A stretch of DNA of 53,436 nt, taken from NCBI GenBank assembly GCA_001940985.1, contig MSHB01000001.1, positions 1-53,436 of the forward strand, in the 5' to 3' direction. The stretch comes from Mollicutes bacterium Phil14. Lineage in GTDB: Bacteria; Bacillota_I; Bacilli_A; ML615J-28; CAG-698. Shown here piece after piece: positions 18,528 through 27,412 of the stretch (the first letter of the stretch is position 1; the number at the start of each line of letters is the position of its first letter). The notes under the pieces were generated by a model. It made no database searches. It worked only from the letters and a program-made list of their open reading frames with translations, and was not told where the DNA came from. The translations under genes were made by a program, and so were the position numbers.

Positions 18528-19832
18528 TTATATCTCTTTTACATCTTTTGTCCAAAGTTGTTTTAATAATTCTCTACCTTTAACTAATGTTTCATTTTTG
18601 TCTTCAACAAAATTAGAATATGTAAAGAACATTGTTCCCATTACGTTATTTAGAGTTTGATTAAACTTTAATTGATTAGGTATTTCTTCAGGATCTTTCC
18701 AATTTGCATCAGTACCATAACGGTATATTGCTTGCCCCATATATAGTTTAGTATTTGTTTCTTTACAAATTTCACTCCACCAAACTGCTAAATCAGCATA
18801 TTTTACTTGGCAAGTTACTTCTCCTTTAGAATTGATTTTTGTGTTATCAAAATCAAAATAGTTTTGAGGTGTAACATAATCTATCCAACCTTTTTTCATC
18901 CATTTATATACATCTGCGTACAAACCTTTATAGCAACTTAAGCAAGATGCATGATTATTTGATCCTTTATCCCAAAACTCTTCACCAGTTTTACCATCAC
19001 TAAATTTAGTATTTGTTCTAAAAATTCCAAATGGACTAATACCAAACTCAACCTTTTTATCTAATGTATTAAGTTTGTTATGAATCATTTCTATCATTCT
19101 ATCAACATTATTTCTTCTAAAATCACTTAGATTACTGAAACCAGAATCTTTGTATTTTTGATATTCATCAGGATCTCTAATTGGATCATATGGATAGAAG
19201 TAGTCATCAATATGAACAGCTTTAATATCATAATTTTTAGCTATTTCTAAAACTGTGTCGCTAACAAATTCCATAACTTCAACTCTTGCAGGGTCAAGTA
19301 TTAATTTTGATTCCTTGCTCATTATTACCAAATCTTTATGTAATCTAGCAAAATTATTTGGAGCAAGTGTATCTAAAAATTCATCTTTTGTGATATTTAA
19401 ATCATCAAGTTTTACTCCACTAATACGATACGGATTTATCCAAGCATGAACACTTATACCAGCTTTTTTAGCTTCTTCAACAAAGAATCCAAAAACATCA
19501 AATCCAGGATCTTTTCCTTGAACACCAGTTATAACAGCACTCCAAGGATTATTATCAGTTTTATATAAAGCATCATTAGTAGGTCTAACTTGAAAAACAA
19601 CAGTATTCATATGATATTCTTTAACTTTTGCTATAACACCTAATAAATACTCTTTGTATTGCTCTACACTTTCAATTTTAGGAATATCGATATTTCCAAC
19701 TGTTGAAAACCAAACCCCACGCAACTCATCATGTTCACAATAATCAGTAGGAACTAATACTTCTTCTTCACTGCCATAATACTTTACATTTCCCTCAAAA
19801 GCTGCTCTTTTTATAGGTTTAAAATTATTCAT
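18528..19832 (-). CDS. GHL10-type glycoside hydrolase-like protein (YngK family)
   Basis: A 434-residue protein of the glycosyl-hydrolase-like 10 family (DUF187). The N-terminal barrel shows L-R-G-V-W-F-S-T, V-V-F-Q-V-R-P-T-N-D-A-L-Y and H-A-W-I-N-P-Y-R. D-P-A-R-V-E-V and the acidic H-I-D-D-Y-F-Y-P follow. Members are usually secreted lipoproteins linked to cell-envelope glycans; this copy has no signal peptide. I place the start at the ATG 19832, not the ATG six codons earlier, because GAGGAG falls between them, 10 bases before 19832. It then overlaps the LD-carboxypeptidase stop by 8 bases. The substrate is unknown; context suggests a murein-derived glycan. Confidence 0.85.
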   Translation of the reverse strand: MNNFKPIKRAAFEGNVKYYGSEEEVLVPTDYCEHDELRGVWFSTVGNIDIPKIESVEQYKEYLLGVIAKVKEYHMNTVVFQVRPTNDALYKTDNNPWSAVITGVQGKDPGFDVFGFFVEEAKKAGISVHAWINPYRISGVKLDDLNITKDEFLDTLAPNNFARLHKDLVIMSKESKLILDPARVEVMEFVSDTVLEIAKNYDIKAVHIDDYFYPYDPIRDPDEYQKYKDSGFSNLSDFRRNNVDRMIEMIHNKLNTLDKKVEFGISPFGIFRTNTKFSDGKTGEEFWDKGSNNHASCLSCYKGLYADVYKWMKKGWIDYVTPQNYFDFDNTKINSKGEVTCQVKYADLAVWWSEICKETNTKLYMGQAIYRYGTDANWKDPEEIPNQLKFNQTLNNVMGTMFFTYSNFVEDKNETLVKGRELLKQLWTKDVKEI

Positions 19833-20775
19833 CTTTATAAAACTCCTCATTTATTTTAATTGTTTTTTTATCCGCATCTAGTTCAACTTCAACACCAATC
19901 GGTAAAGTAACAAATGGAAAATCATGTCCACACGCAAAATCATATATTGTTGGTTTTCCTAAAGCAAGAACATAATCTTTAATTACATCAAGAACATCTT
20001 GAGTACCTTCTCTGCTTTCGCTTTTTTTACAATCTGTAAAATAACCAAATACGAAACCTTTTGCTTTTTTCAAAGCATTTGTTAATCTAATACTAGATAA
20101 ATATCTATCAATTTGATAAGGTTCTTCTTCAACTTCTTCAATAAAAACTATTTTATCTGTAAAATCAACTGCATATTCTCCACCAGAAAGAGTAGCCAGT
20201 AAACTCAAATTACCTCCAACTAACTCACCAGTAGCTTTTCCACCAATCAAAGTTTTACATTTATCATTAGGGTTTTTCAATACTTTTCCTTTTTGCCCAT
20301 TTTCCAAGAATTCCCAAAATCTTTCTACAGATTCACTATCAGCACTTTTGCTTCCCAAAAACAATGATACTAATCCATGGATTGTTGGGACATTAGCATG
20401 TTGATTAATAGAATTAAGCAAAACTGTTATATCACTAAAACCACTAAATATTTTTGGATGTTCACTGATTTTTTGATAATCCAATAGATCAACCATTCTA
20501 CTAGCACCATAACCACCACGCATACAAATGATTGCATCAACTTCGTCATCTAAAAACATGTCCATTACATCTTGTGCACGTAAAAAATCAGAACCAGCTA
20601 AATACCCTTCCTTAGCAAAATAGGTTTTTCCATATTTAATCTTATAACCTCTATTAGTGATGTTTTCTACCATAGATTTATATTTTTCTAAAACATCGTC
20701 AGGGTTTTTGAAAGATGGATTAATAATTCCTATTGTTGCACTTGGTTTTAATCTTAATGGTTTTTTTATTCCCAT
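19825..20775 (-). CDS. ldcA: LD-carboxypeptidase, peptidase family S66
   Basis: A 316-residue S66 peptidase. The family cuts the terminal D-Ala from murein tetrapeptides (LdcA) or inactivates microcin C-like compounds (MccF). The nucleophile Ser114 sits in G-F-S-D-I-T, the Glu in F-I-E-E-V near 213, and His284 in C-G-H-D-F-P-F. The R-G-G-Y-G motif at 86-90 is typical. It has no signal peptide, as expected for recycling in the cytoplasm. It overlaps the PIG-L gene by 10 bases and GHL10 by 8. Neighbouring DAP decarboxylase and M19 dipeptidase favour murein peptide breakdown over immunity. Confidence 0.9.
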   Translation of the reverse strand: MGIKKPLRLKPSATIGIINPSFKNPDDVLEKYKSMVENITNRGYKIKYGKTYFAKEGYLAGSDFLRAQDVMDMFLDDEVDAIICMRGGYGASRMVDLLDYQKISEHPKIFSGFSDITVLLNSINQHANVPTIHGLVSLFLGSKSADSESVERFWEFLENGQKGKVLKNPNDKCKTLIGGKATGELVGGNLSLLATLSGGEYAVDFTDKIVFIEEVEEEPYQIDRYLSSIRLTNALKKAKGFVFGYFTDCKKSESREGTQDVLDVIKDYVLALGKPTIYDFACGHDFPFVTLPIGVEVELDADKKTIKINEEFYKDE

Positions 20776-21458
20776 TTTATTCTTTGGAACTTTTGATATC
20801 CTTCTACATTAAAGCATTGGGCATGTTTACATTTGCCTAGGGCACCACGCACATATGTCAAATGAGTATAATAATCATAATATTTAAACGATGGGCTGTT
20901 CATAATGAACCAATGTTTTTGAATAGCCTTGCACCATAAATCATATCCTTCACTGCAATCAACTATCAAATATGGATCAAATCCTTCTCTATCTTCCCAG
21001 TTTTCGCATAAATAAACTGGAGAATAGTGCTTTTCACCTTTGATTTTATCACCATCATATACGCCAGCCAAAAATGCCGCATCAACAACAATTTTATAAG
21101 CATTGCTATGATCTTTGTGCATACTATTTTTCCAGTGTGTAAAGATTGCACAAGGTTTATATTTTCTTATTAATTCAGCGACTTGAAATCTAACACATTC
21201 ATCATCAGGAAGTTCACCATCAGGATAATCAAAAACTACTGATTCTCCATTAAGCATACTAGCAAATTCTTCTGCTTCTTTGACTTTCTGAACTCTATAA
21301 TCTTGGCTTGTTACTCCTTGTGGGTTTCCTCTTTCACCTGCAGTTAAAGCTACTGTAACAATTTTATTTCCTTTTACAGCTTGATCAGCTAACACGCATC
21401 CACAAGTAAGTTCCATATCACCAATGTGACCACCAATTGCCATATATGTTTTAGCCAT
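20766..21458 (-). CDS. PIG-L/LmbE-family N-acetylglucosaminyl deacetylase
   Basis: A 230-residue zinc-dependent deacetylase. Family members remove acetyl groups from GlcNAc-containing substrates. The metal site is seen as G-G-H-I-G-D-M-E near residues 9-16, a variant of the usual H-P-D-D-E, and H-x-D-H in S-M-H-K-D-H near 118. There is no signal peptide. It lies one base after a GNAT gene and overlaps ldcA by 10 bases. Since the window has nagB but no nagA, it could supply deacetylated amino sugar for the pathway. This is a hypothesis only; bacillithiol-type deacetylation is an alternative. Confidence 0.88.
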   Translation of the reverse strand: MAKTYMAIGGHIGDMELTCGCVLADQAVKGNKIVTVALTAGERGNPQGVTSQDYRVQKVKEAEEFASMLNGESVVFDYPDGELPDDECVRFQVAELIRKYKPCAIFTHWKNSMHKDHSNAYKIVVDAAFLAGVYDGDKIKGEKHYSPVYLCENWEDREGFDPYLIVDCSEGYDLWCKAIQKHWFIMNSPSFKYYDYYTHLTYVRGALGKCKHAQCFNVEGYQKFQRIKWE

Positions 21459-21459
21459 A

Positions 21460-22446
21460 TTATTTTAATTCCTTTCTCATAATTGCAAATGATTGAACTA
21501 TTTTTAATCCAGCATACAAATAAATATTTCTTGCCTTGTTTTCACTACCAGTGAATAAAGTCATAAATGTTGCCCCATTTTCTTTAGACTTTTCACACAA
21601 TGTACAAAACATTGTTTTACCAAGTCCTCTAGCTTGAGCTTTTGGATGAATACCAACACCTGATAAAGATCCTCTGCCACTTGCTTCAGTATGTAAAGGT
21701 CCTGTAAAACCTAAGATTTCTCCATCTTTTTCAACAATTATAATTGGACGAGGATTTTCACTATTCAAATTATAACGAATTGATTCCCTCCAACCATTGT
21801 TTTCTAAAGCATCAAATAATTCATCAAAACCATAATGTTTTTTAGGATCATAAATCGTAATATAATATCCGTCTTCTTCATTTTTCTTGATTTTTTCTTT
21901 TATCTTAGAATCCATTTCATACTTAGTTAAATCAATATGAAATGCATCTTGTTGACCATTAGGAGTATATCCTTGACTAGATAAAAGGAAATAAAATGGA
22001 CTATTTATATCAACTGCAGGAGCACCAGCATGTTCATGTTTTACATATCCTGGTACATACCATTTAAGATTAACTGGGTTAGCAAAAAAGTTTCTAACAA
22101 AAGTTTTTCCTTTTCTTTTCAAAAATGCTTCTAGTTCTAGTAAAATTTTAGTTCCTATTCCTTGGCGTTGATAACCTTCTTTTACAGCTATGCAAGTAAT
22201 ATAACCAGGTGTCAATTCACTAGCTTTTCCGCAATTATTATATGAGGCATGACCAAATCCGATTATTTCATTTTTGTCATTAACAGCTACTAAAAATCCT
22301 TCTTTATCATAGCAAGGTTGATCAATAAAACGGTCTTTAAAATCTTCTTCGTTCCATTCAGCCATTATACTTTTATTATATACATTTTCATTCCACAACT
22401 TAACAACATCGCCTATCATATCGTTAGTCATTACTTTAATTTCCAT
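21460..22446 (-). CDS. Tandem-domain GNAT N-acetyltransferase
   Basis: A 328-residue protein with two GNAT domains. Acetyl-CoA loops are seen as R-Q-G-I-G-T-K in the first half and A-R-G-L-G-K-T in the second. I start it at ATG 22446, which has GGAGGAA six bases before it, rather than at a TTG five codons upstream that would place the ribosome binding site inside the gene. It overlaps the serine hydrolase by 11 bases. The substrate is unknown; it parallels the GNAT next to nagB. Confidence 0.85.
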   Translation of the reverse strand: MEIKVMTNDMIGDVVKLWNENVYNKSIMAEWNEEDFKDRFIDQPCYDKEGFLVAVNDKNEIIGFGHASYNNCGKASELTPGYITCIAVKEGYQRQGIGTKILLELEAFLKRKGKTFVRNFFANPVNLKWYVPGYVKHEHAGAPAVDINSPFYFLLSSQGYTPNGQQDAFHIDLTKYEMDSKIKEKIKKNEEDGYYITIYDPKKHYGFDELFDALENNGWRESIRYNLNSENPRPIIIVEKDGEILGFTGPLHTEASGRGSLSGVGIHPKAQARGLGKTMFCTLCEKSKENGATFMTLFTGSENKARNIYLYAGLKIVQSFAIMRKELK

Positions 22447-23530
22447 TATTTCTTCCTCCAAAATTCGCTATAACATAGTTACCTATTCTTCCTCTTAAAG
22501 GAATTATTTTCATATTATTTCTAGTAGGATGAACTCTATTAGTAAGCATTGCAAAACCAACTTTATTTACTCTGTCAACAAAAATATTAGTTCCGGTAAA
22601 ACCAGTATGTAATATTGTTTGTTCACTAGCTAAGTCACCAGCTGAACAAAAATCACCTTTAACTATCCACCCCAAACCTCTTTGGTTTAAATCTAGGCTA
22701 ACACCATTAGGAACTCTAACTTGAGGAGTAAACATTAAATCTATTGTTGCTCTGCTGAATATTTGTTTTCCATTATAAACACCATCATTTAATATCATTT
22801 TTATAAAGTGGCTTAAATCTTTAACGCAACTAAATAGTCCAGCATGACCTGCAACTCCACCTAAAATATATGCCATTTCATCATGTACTTTTCCACGTAA
22901 AATTGCGTTTACTACTTCATCTTCTCTTTTTTCAGTAGGTGCACAACGGAAAATATCACTAGGATTATATGAAGTATCATACATTTCTAGAGGATCAAAA
23001 ATATATTCTTTAGCAAAATCTTCTAATTTCATTTTACTGATATTTTCGACTACTAATCCCAAAAGAATAAATCCAAGATCAGAATAAACTATTTTACTAT
23101 TCTTTTCATAAACCAATTGAGTATCAAAAATTTTTTCTAAAGCTTCTTCTCTGCTTTTTAGTCTATTGCTTCTAGCTACACCACTAGGTAAACCAGAAGA
23201 GTGAGTCATCAAATCCCAAATTGTTACATCAGGATAACGGAATCTATTAACATATAACTTAACACTATCATATAATCTTAACTTTCCTTGTTCTAGAAGT
23301 TTAAAAATACAAGAAGTTGTAGAAATTACTTTAGTGCATGAAGCCATATCATATAAAGTATCAATATTATTATCTTCTACATTTGGCACTAAAGCTTTTT
23401 TTCCTAAACTATTAAAAGTAACTTCATCAGTTGTTACTAAACAATAATTTGCTCCTGGAAAAGCTTCATCATTAATCGCATTATTTATTAACTCATCTAG
23501 TCCTTTAATTTTTTCTTGAAAATTATTCAA
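22436..23530 (-). CDS. Serine hydrolase, class C beta-lactamase / penicillin-binding protein fold
   Basis: A 364-residue protein with the three family motifs: Ser64-x-x-Lys67 (S-C-T-K), the tyrosine of Y-S-D near 149, and H-T-G near 306. These enzymes act as beta-lactamases, D-amino acid peptidases or esterases. With no signal peptide it should be cytoplasmic, which argues against defence and for breakdown of imported muropeptide or D-peptide esters. It starts with TTG, supported by AAAGGAG seven bases upstream and the lack of a nearby in-frame ATG. It lies two bases after the decarboxylase/dipeptidase gene. Confidence 0.88.
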   Translation of the reverse strand: MNNFQEKIKGLDELINNAINDEAFPGANYCLVTTDEVTFNSLGKKALVPNVEDNNIDTLYDMASCTKVISTTSCIFKLLEQGKLRLYDSVKLYVNRFRYPDVTIWDLMTHSSGLPSGVARSNRLKSREEALEKIFDTQLVYEKNSKIVYSDLGFILLGLVVENISKMKLEDFAKEYIFDPLEMYDTSYNPSDIFRCAPTEKREDEVVNAILRGKVHDEMAYILGGVAGHAGLFSCVKDLSHFIKMILNDGVYNGKQIFSRATIDLMFTPQVRVPNGVSLDLNQRGLGWIVKGDFCSAGDLASEQTILHTGFTGTNIFVDRVNKVGFAMLTNRVHPTRNNMKIIPLRGRIGNYVIANFGGRNNGN

Positions 23531-23532
23531 TG

Positions 23533-25737
23533 TTATTCTCCTTTGATAAATAATAAGTCTTGATATTTGTTATAAAAGTTCTTCCAACAAATCTTTTCAA
23601 TTCTTTCTTCGCTATAGCCTCTATTTCTCATTCCCTCAACAATTCTATAAGTAAGTGTCGCATTTGCCACATCTTCTATATTGTCATTTCCATATTCAGA
23701 CAAGTAATCCATAAAATCAAATCCAAAGCAAACATTATCTTCACCCATAAATTCAATTGCTCTATCAACATGATTTAAGAAATGAGTAACATCTTGTTCA
23801 TCTTTATTTTTACTTACAAAATTTCTTGCTAGTGTTAATCCAAATATACCATTAACTTTCTTCAAAGCTTTCATTTGGTCATCAGTCATATTACGACGAT
23901 GATCTGTAATTGCCTTACAGCATCCATGAGAATATATCAATTTATCATAATCTTTAACATAATCAAGCACATCATAGAAGCTCTTTTCATTTAAATGGGC
24001 TAAATCTATTATCATTTTTAACTCCATCATCTTTGATAATAATTTTTTACCATCTTCTTTTAGACCACTATCTTTATCACCAGCTACTCCAGTAGCATAT
24101 TTGTTATCTTCATTCCAAGTTAACATAGCGTGTCTAAAACCAAGATTATATAACTCTTCTATATCTTCCCATTTCTTTAAGTTTCTTAAACCTTCTAAAC
24201 CAAGCAATACATTGAATTCTTTAAAATTACTTAAATCTATTTTGCTTAAAGCTATTTTAACAGCTTCTAACAAATCAAAGTCATCAGGTGAATACATTGT
24301 CCAAACTGCGCCTCTAACTAAGCTGTTCTTTAATTGAGGAACATGGAAGTCAGTAAATCTAGTATTATCTCCCTTTAAACTTCTCTTGTATAAATCATAT
24401 AACATATCACTATGTGTATCAAAAATTTTCATATTTTCCTCCTTAAAAACACAAGTATTAACTAAGTCTTCAAATTCTTGTTTTCTAATTGCCACATGGC
24501 ATTCATCACCATTTACGAAAACTACAGCCCCTCTAGTAAGTCCATTATAATTCATTGACATAGAGTAACAATAAGCACCAGTTGAATAAACAATAATTGT
24601 ATCGTTTTCTTTAACTTCACCTAGCATAATATCTGTTGCTATTATATCACCAGACTCACAGCATTTACCAACAACATCACGCAATTCTTTTTTACCACCA
24701 TCATAACGATTGGCGATATCAACGCTATATTTAGCTTGATATAAAGCTGGACGAATGTTATCTGGCATACCACCATCTATGAAAACATATTTTTTTCCAC
24801 CATAAGTAGTCTTCCCAGAGCTTGCAGTATATAAAGTAACTCCGCTATCACCAATCAATGATCTACCTGGTTCTATCATTATCTTTTCTAATCCAACAAT
24901 ATTATCTTCAAAAATACTTTCTAAATTAGTCACCATTTTCTTAAACATGTCTTCTAAATTAATTTCAGCATCTTCATCTAAATATTTAATGGCAAATCCA
25001 CCACCCATATTTAAAACTTTAACTTTCATATTAGTAGCTTTATAAAAATCAATAACAAATTTTCCCATTGTCTTTCCTTGAGCAAGGAATGAATCTGGTT
25101 GATTAATTTGGGAACCAATGTGAGAATGGAAACCTTCAAATAACAAATTCTTTGAGTTTTTATAAATCTCTGCCATCTTTAAAAATACTTCTTTATCATA
25201 GATTGATTCACCAAACTTAGAATTTAAAAGTGAAGTTTCAATATAAGCATGAGTATGAGCTTCGATTCCAGGATTTACCCTTACAAGTGTTTTAACTTTA
25301 TTATCAGTATTTTTAACTAATTTTTCTAAGCGAATCAATTCATTCAAACTATCAACAACAATGTAACCAACACCTAAATCGATTGCCATTAACAATTCTT
25401 CATTAGATTTATTGTTTCCATGTAAGACAACCTTTTGCATTGGAAAATGACTCTTATTAATCAAGAATAAATCTCCACCACTAACGGCATCAATTCCAAA
25501 ATCATATCTTTTCAAAATATCACAAATTCTTGGAGCCAAGAAAGCTTTTGAAGCATAAACAATTTCGCACTCAAACTTACTACTAACAAATTTTTTTTTA
25601 AACGTTTCAACTTTATCAATGATACCTTCTTCATCATAAACATAAAGAGGTGTCTTATATGTCTTAGCTAGATCACTTGCCCTATACTTTCCAATATAAA
25701 TTTCATTATTAATAATTCTCATTGATTTTGTTTTCAT
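23533..25737 (-). CDS. Diaminopimelate decarboxylase - M19 dipeptidase fusion
   Basis: One open frame of 734 residues covers two enzymes. Residues 1-430 are a fold-III PLP decarboxylase of the LysA type: Lys64 in Y-A-S-K, H-S-H-I-G-S, G-G-G-F-A, E-P-G-R-S and C-E-S-G-D. Residues 436-734 are a membrane/renal dipeptidase (M19). They show zinc ligands in D-T-H-S-D (His442, Asp444), the Glu of G-L-E-G-L, and D-L-A-H and Y-S-H. At the junction an AAGGAGG lies six bases before an in-frame ATG (24432-24430). The dipeptidase may therefore also be made on its own. The start at ATG 25737 is set by GAGGTG seven bases upstream, instead of an earlier TTG. Likely role: cutting murein peptides and turning DAP into lysine. 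Confidence 0.9.
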   Translation of the reverse strand: MKTKSMRIINNEIYIGKYRASDLAKTYKTPLYVYDEEGIIDKVETFKKKFVSSKFECEIVYASKAFLAPRICDILKRYDFGIDAVSGGDLFLINKSHFPMQKVVLHGNNKSNEELLMAIDLGVGYIVVDSLNELIRLEKLVKNTDNKVKTLVRVNPGIEAHTHAYIETSLLNSKFGESIYDKEVFLKMAEIYKNSKNLLFEGFHSHIGSQINQPDSFLAQGKTMGKFVIDFYKATNMKVKVLNMGGGFAIKYLDEDAEINLEDMFKKMVTNLESIFEDNIVGLEKIMIEPGRSLIGDSGVTLYTASSGKTTYGGKKYVFIDGGMPDNIRPALYQAKYSVDIANRYDGGKKELRDVVGKCCESGDIIATDIMLGEVKENDTIIVYSTGAYCYSMSMNYNGLTRGAVVFVNGDECHVAIRKQEFEDLVNTCVFKEENMKIFDTHSDMLYDLYKRSLKGDNTRFTDFHVPQLKNSLVRGAVWTMYSPDDFDLLEAVKIALSKIDLSNFKEFNVLLGLEGLRNLKKWEDIEELYNLGFRHAMLTWNEDNKYATGVAGDKDSGLKEDGKKLLSKMMELKMIIDLAHLNEKSFYDVLDYVKDYDKLIYSHGCCKAITDHRRNMTDDQMKALKKVNGIFGLTLARNFVSKNKDEQDVTHFLNHVDRAIEFMGEDNVCFGFDFMDYLSEYGNDNIEDVANATLTYRIVEGMRNRGYSEERIEKICWKNFYNKYQDLLFIKGE
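24434..24444 (-). promoter_or_regulatory. Internal ribosome binding site at the decarboxylase-dipeptidase junction
   Basis: Minus-strand AAGGAGGAAAA is immediately followed, after one T, by the ATG at 24432-24430. It lies exactly between the two domains and is in frame. It suits independent initiation of a 299-residue M19 protein. Confidence 0.65.
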
Positions 25738-25761
25738 TTCATTGCACCTCAAATTACTCTT

Positions 25762-25767
25762 ATTATA
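25762..25767 (-). promoter_or_regulatory. Possible -10 box for the decarboxylase operon
   Basis: TATAAT on the minus strand lies 25 bases before the ATG of the decarboxylase/dipeptidase gene. The -35 region (TTTTTA or TTTTAA) is poor. No terminator separates this gene from the upstream kinase, so co-transcription is also possible. Confidence 0.35.
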
Positions 25768-25847
25768 ACATAAATTAAATTTATTAAAAAGAAAAATACA
25801 AGTTTTATTTTTTTGCTACTTAAATCATTATATTCTTACGTTTCAAA

Positions 25848-26777
25848 TTACAAATCAAGACATTCTTTATACTCAGGAATTGAAGAAGTTGCTCCTTTTT
25901 TCTCAGTACTTAAAGAAGCTAATTTGCTTGCTCTTTTAAGGGCCATAACTAATTGTTCTTCTTTTTCAATATCAATATTATTTTTTACAACTTCAAATAA
26001 AAAACTACCAAAAAAGATATCTCCCGCTCCTGTTGTATCAATTGTATTTGCTTTATATGCTTCAATATAACCACTAAATTTTTTACTTACATAGTATGAA
26101 CCTTTATCACCTAAAGTAATTAAAACAATTTTTTTTACACTATTAATTAAATCCCTACCGCATAATACGATATCATCTTTTCCAGTCAAAAGTTTTGCCT
26201 CTTCAAGGGAAACCTTTAAAAAATCAACATCACTTAAAATGCAACTAATCTTTTTAAATTTTTCCGTGCTTTCCCATAAACCTTCACGATAATTTGCATC
26301 AAATGATACTAGCTTATTATTAGTTTTTGCTAATCTTAAAGCAAACAAAGTTGCACTTCTACTAGGATCATTAGTTAACGACAAAGACCCAAAATGAAAC
26401 AATTTGCATCTCTCTATTAATTCCTTATTAATATCTTCAATTTTCAAATTAATATCAGCATGATTATCTCTTGCAAACGTAAAACTTCTTTCTCCATCTT
26501 GAGCCAGTTTTACAAATGCCAAAGTAGTATCATGGAAATTATCAATTATTAACCCTTTGCTTTCAATTCCACTTTTATCTAAAAATCTTTTTAAATAATG
26601 TCCAAAAACATCATTTCCCACTTTCCCAATAAAAGCAGATTTTCCACCATATTTGTTAATAACTGCACAAACATTAAGCGGGGCTCCACCAGGGTTGTGT
26701 TCTTTTTCGCCATTTTCTTTTATTAAGAAATCTATAAGTATTTCACCTAAGCAAACAACATCGTAAGTTTCATTCAT
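25848..26777 (-). CDS. PfkB-family sugar kinase, fructokinase-like
   Basis: A 309-residue ribokinase-family kinase. It shows the substrate-binding N-P-G-G-A-P-L-N-V near 32-40 and the ATP/catalytic signature D-T-T-G-A-G-D with its catalytic Asp. Length and motifs fit fructokinases or N-acetylhexosamine/KDG kinases; the sugar is uncertain. The ATG at 26777 is preferred to the one six codons earlier because GAGGT lies between them and the promoter would leave no leader for the earlier start. It sits upstream of the murein operon and may phosphorylate sugar released there. Confidence 0.9.
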   Translation of the reverse strand: MNETYDVVCLGEILIDFLIKENGEKEHNPGGAPLNVCAVINKYGGKSAFIGKVGNDVFGHYLKRFLDKSGIESKGLIIDNFHDTTLAFVKLAQDGERSFTFARDNHADINLKIEDINKELIERCKLFHFGSLSLTNDPSRSATLFALRLAKTNNKLVSFDANYREGLWESTEKFKKISCILSDVDFLKVSLEEAKLLTGKDDIVLCGRDLINSVKKIVLITLGDKGSYYVSKKFSGYIEAYKANTIDTTGAGDIFFGSFLFEVVKNNIDIEKEEQLVMALKRASKLASLSTEKKGATSSIPEYKECLDL

Positions 26778-26802
26778 ATTTTTTACCTCTAACATTAGTA
26801 TT

Positions 26803-26831
26803 ATTATATCTATTTTTTAACTTTTTTTCAA
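26803..26831 (-). promoter_or_regulatory. Promoter of the PfkB kinase gene
   Basis: On the minus strand TTGAAA (26831-26826), a 17-base spacer and TATAAT (26808-26803). Its position supports the start at 26777. Confidence 0.75.
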
Positions 26832-26845
26832 TACCCAACAAAAAA

Positions 26846-26869
26846 AGCACTCACAAAATAATGAGTGCT
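26846..26869 (-). terminator. Terminator after rubrerythrin
   Basis: A perfect 8-base stem AGCACTCA / TGAGTGCT with an 8-base loop is followed on the minus strand by TTTTTT. Confidence 0.9.
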
Positions 26870-26876
26870 AATAATA

Positions 26877-27410
26877 TTAATAATTTTCTTTTCTAACTTC
26901 AAAATAGCTTTTTGGATGTGCACATACTGGACAAACTTCAGGAGCTTTTTTGCCCATTACTAAATGACCACAGTTGCGGCATTCCCACATTGTTTCTTCT
27001 GATTTTTCAAATACTTTTTGCATTTCAACGTTGTTTAATAAAGCACGATATCTTTCTTCATGAGCCTTTTCAATAGCAGCAACTGCCTTAAATTGATATG
27101 CTAATTTTGTAAATCCTTCTTCTAAAGCTTCTTCTGCAAATCTTTCATACATGTCAGTCCATTCATAATTTTCTCCAGCTGCTGCTTGAGCTAAATTACT
27201 AGCTGTATCTTGTAATTCACCTAATGCTTTAAACCACATTTTTGCATGTTCTTTTTCGTTATTTGCAGTTTGTTCAAAAATAGCAGCTATTTGTTCATAA
27301 CCTTCTTTTTTAGCTACACTTGCAAAATAAGTGTACTTGTTTCTAGCTTGGCTTTCACCAGCAAATGCTTCACGTAAATTTCTTTCTGTTTTTGATCCTT
27401 TTAATTCCAT
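26877..27410 (-). CDS. rbr: Rubrerythrin
   Basis: A 177-residue non-haem iron peroxidase that reduces hydrogen peroxide in anaerobes. The ferritin-like domain (about 1-140) has the E-x-x-H pairs E-K-E-H and E-K-A-H, plus the Glu-rich [10 protein letters not shown]-terminal rubredoxin-like iron site has C-R-N-C-G and C-P-V-C. It lies two bases behind a PerR-like gene and shares its peroxide/iron-responsive promoter, a common pairing. A terminator follows directly. Confidence 0.97.
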   Translation of the reverse strand: MELKGSKTERNLREAFAGESQARNKYTYFASVAKKEGYEQIAAIFEQTANNEKEHAKMWFKALGELQDTASNLAQAAAGENYEWTDMYERFAEEALEEGFTKLAYQFKAVAAIEKAHEERYRALLNNVEMQKVFEKSEETMWECRNCGHLVMGKKAPEVCPVCAHPKSYFEVRKENY

Positions 27411-27412
27411 TT

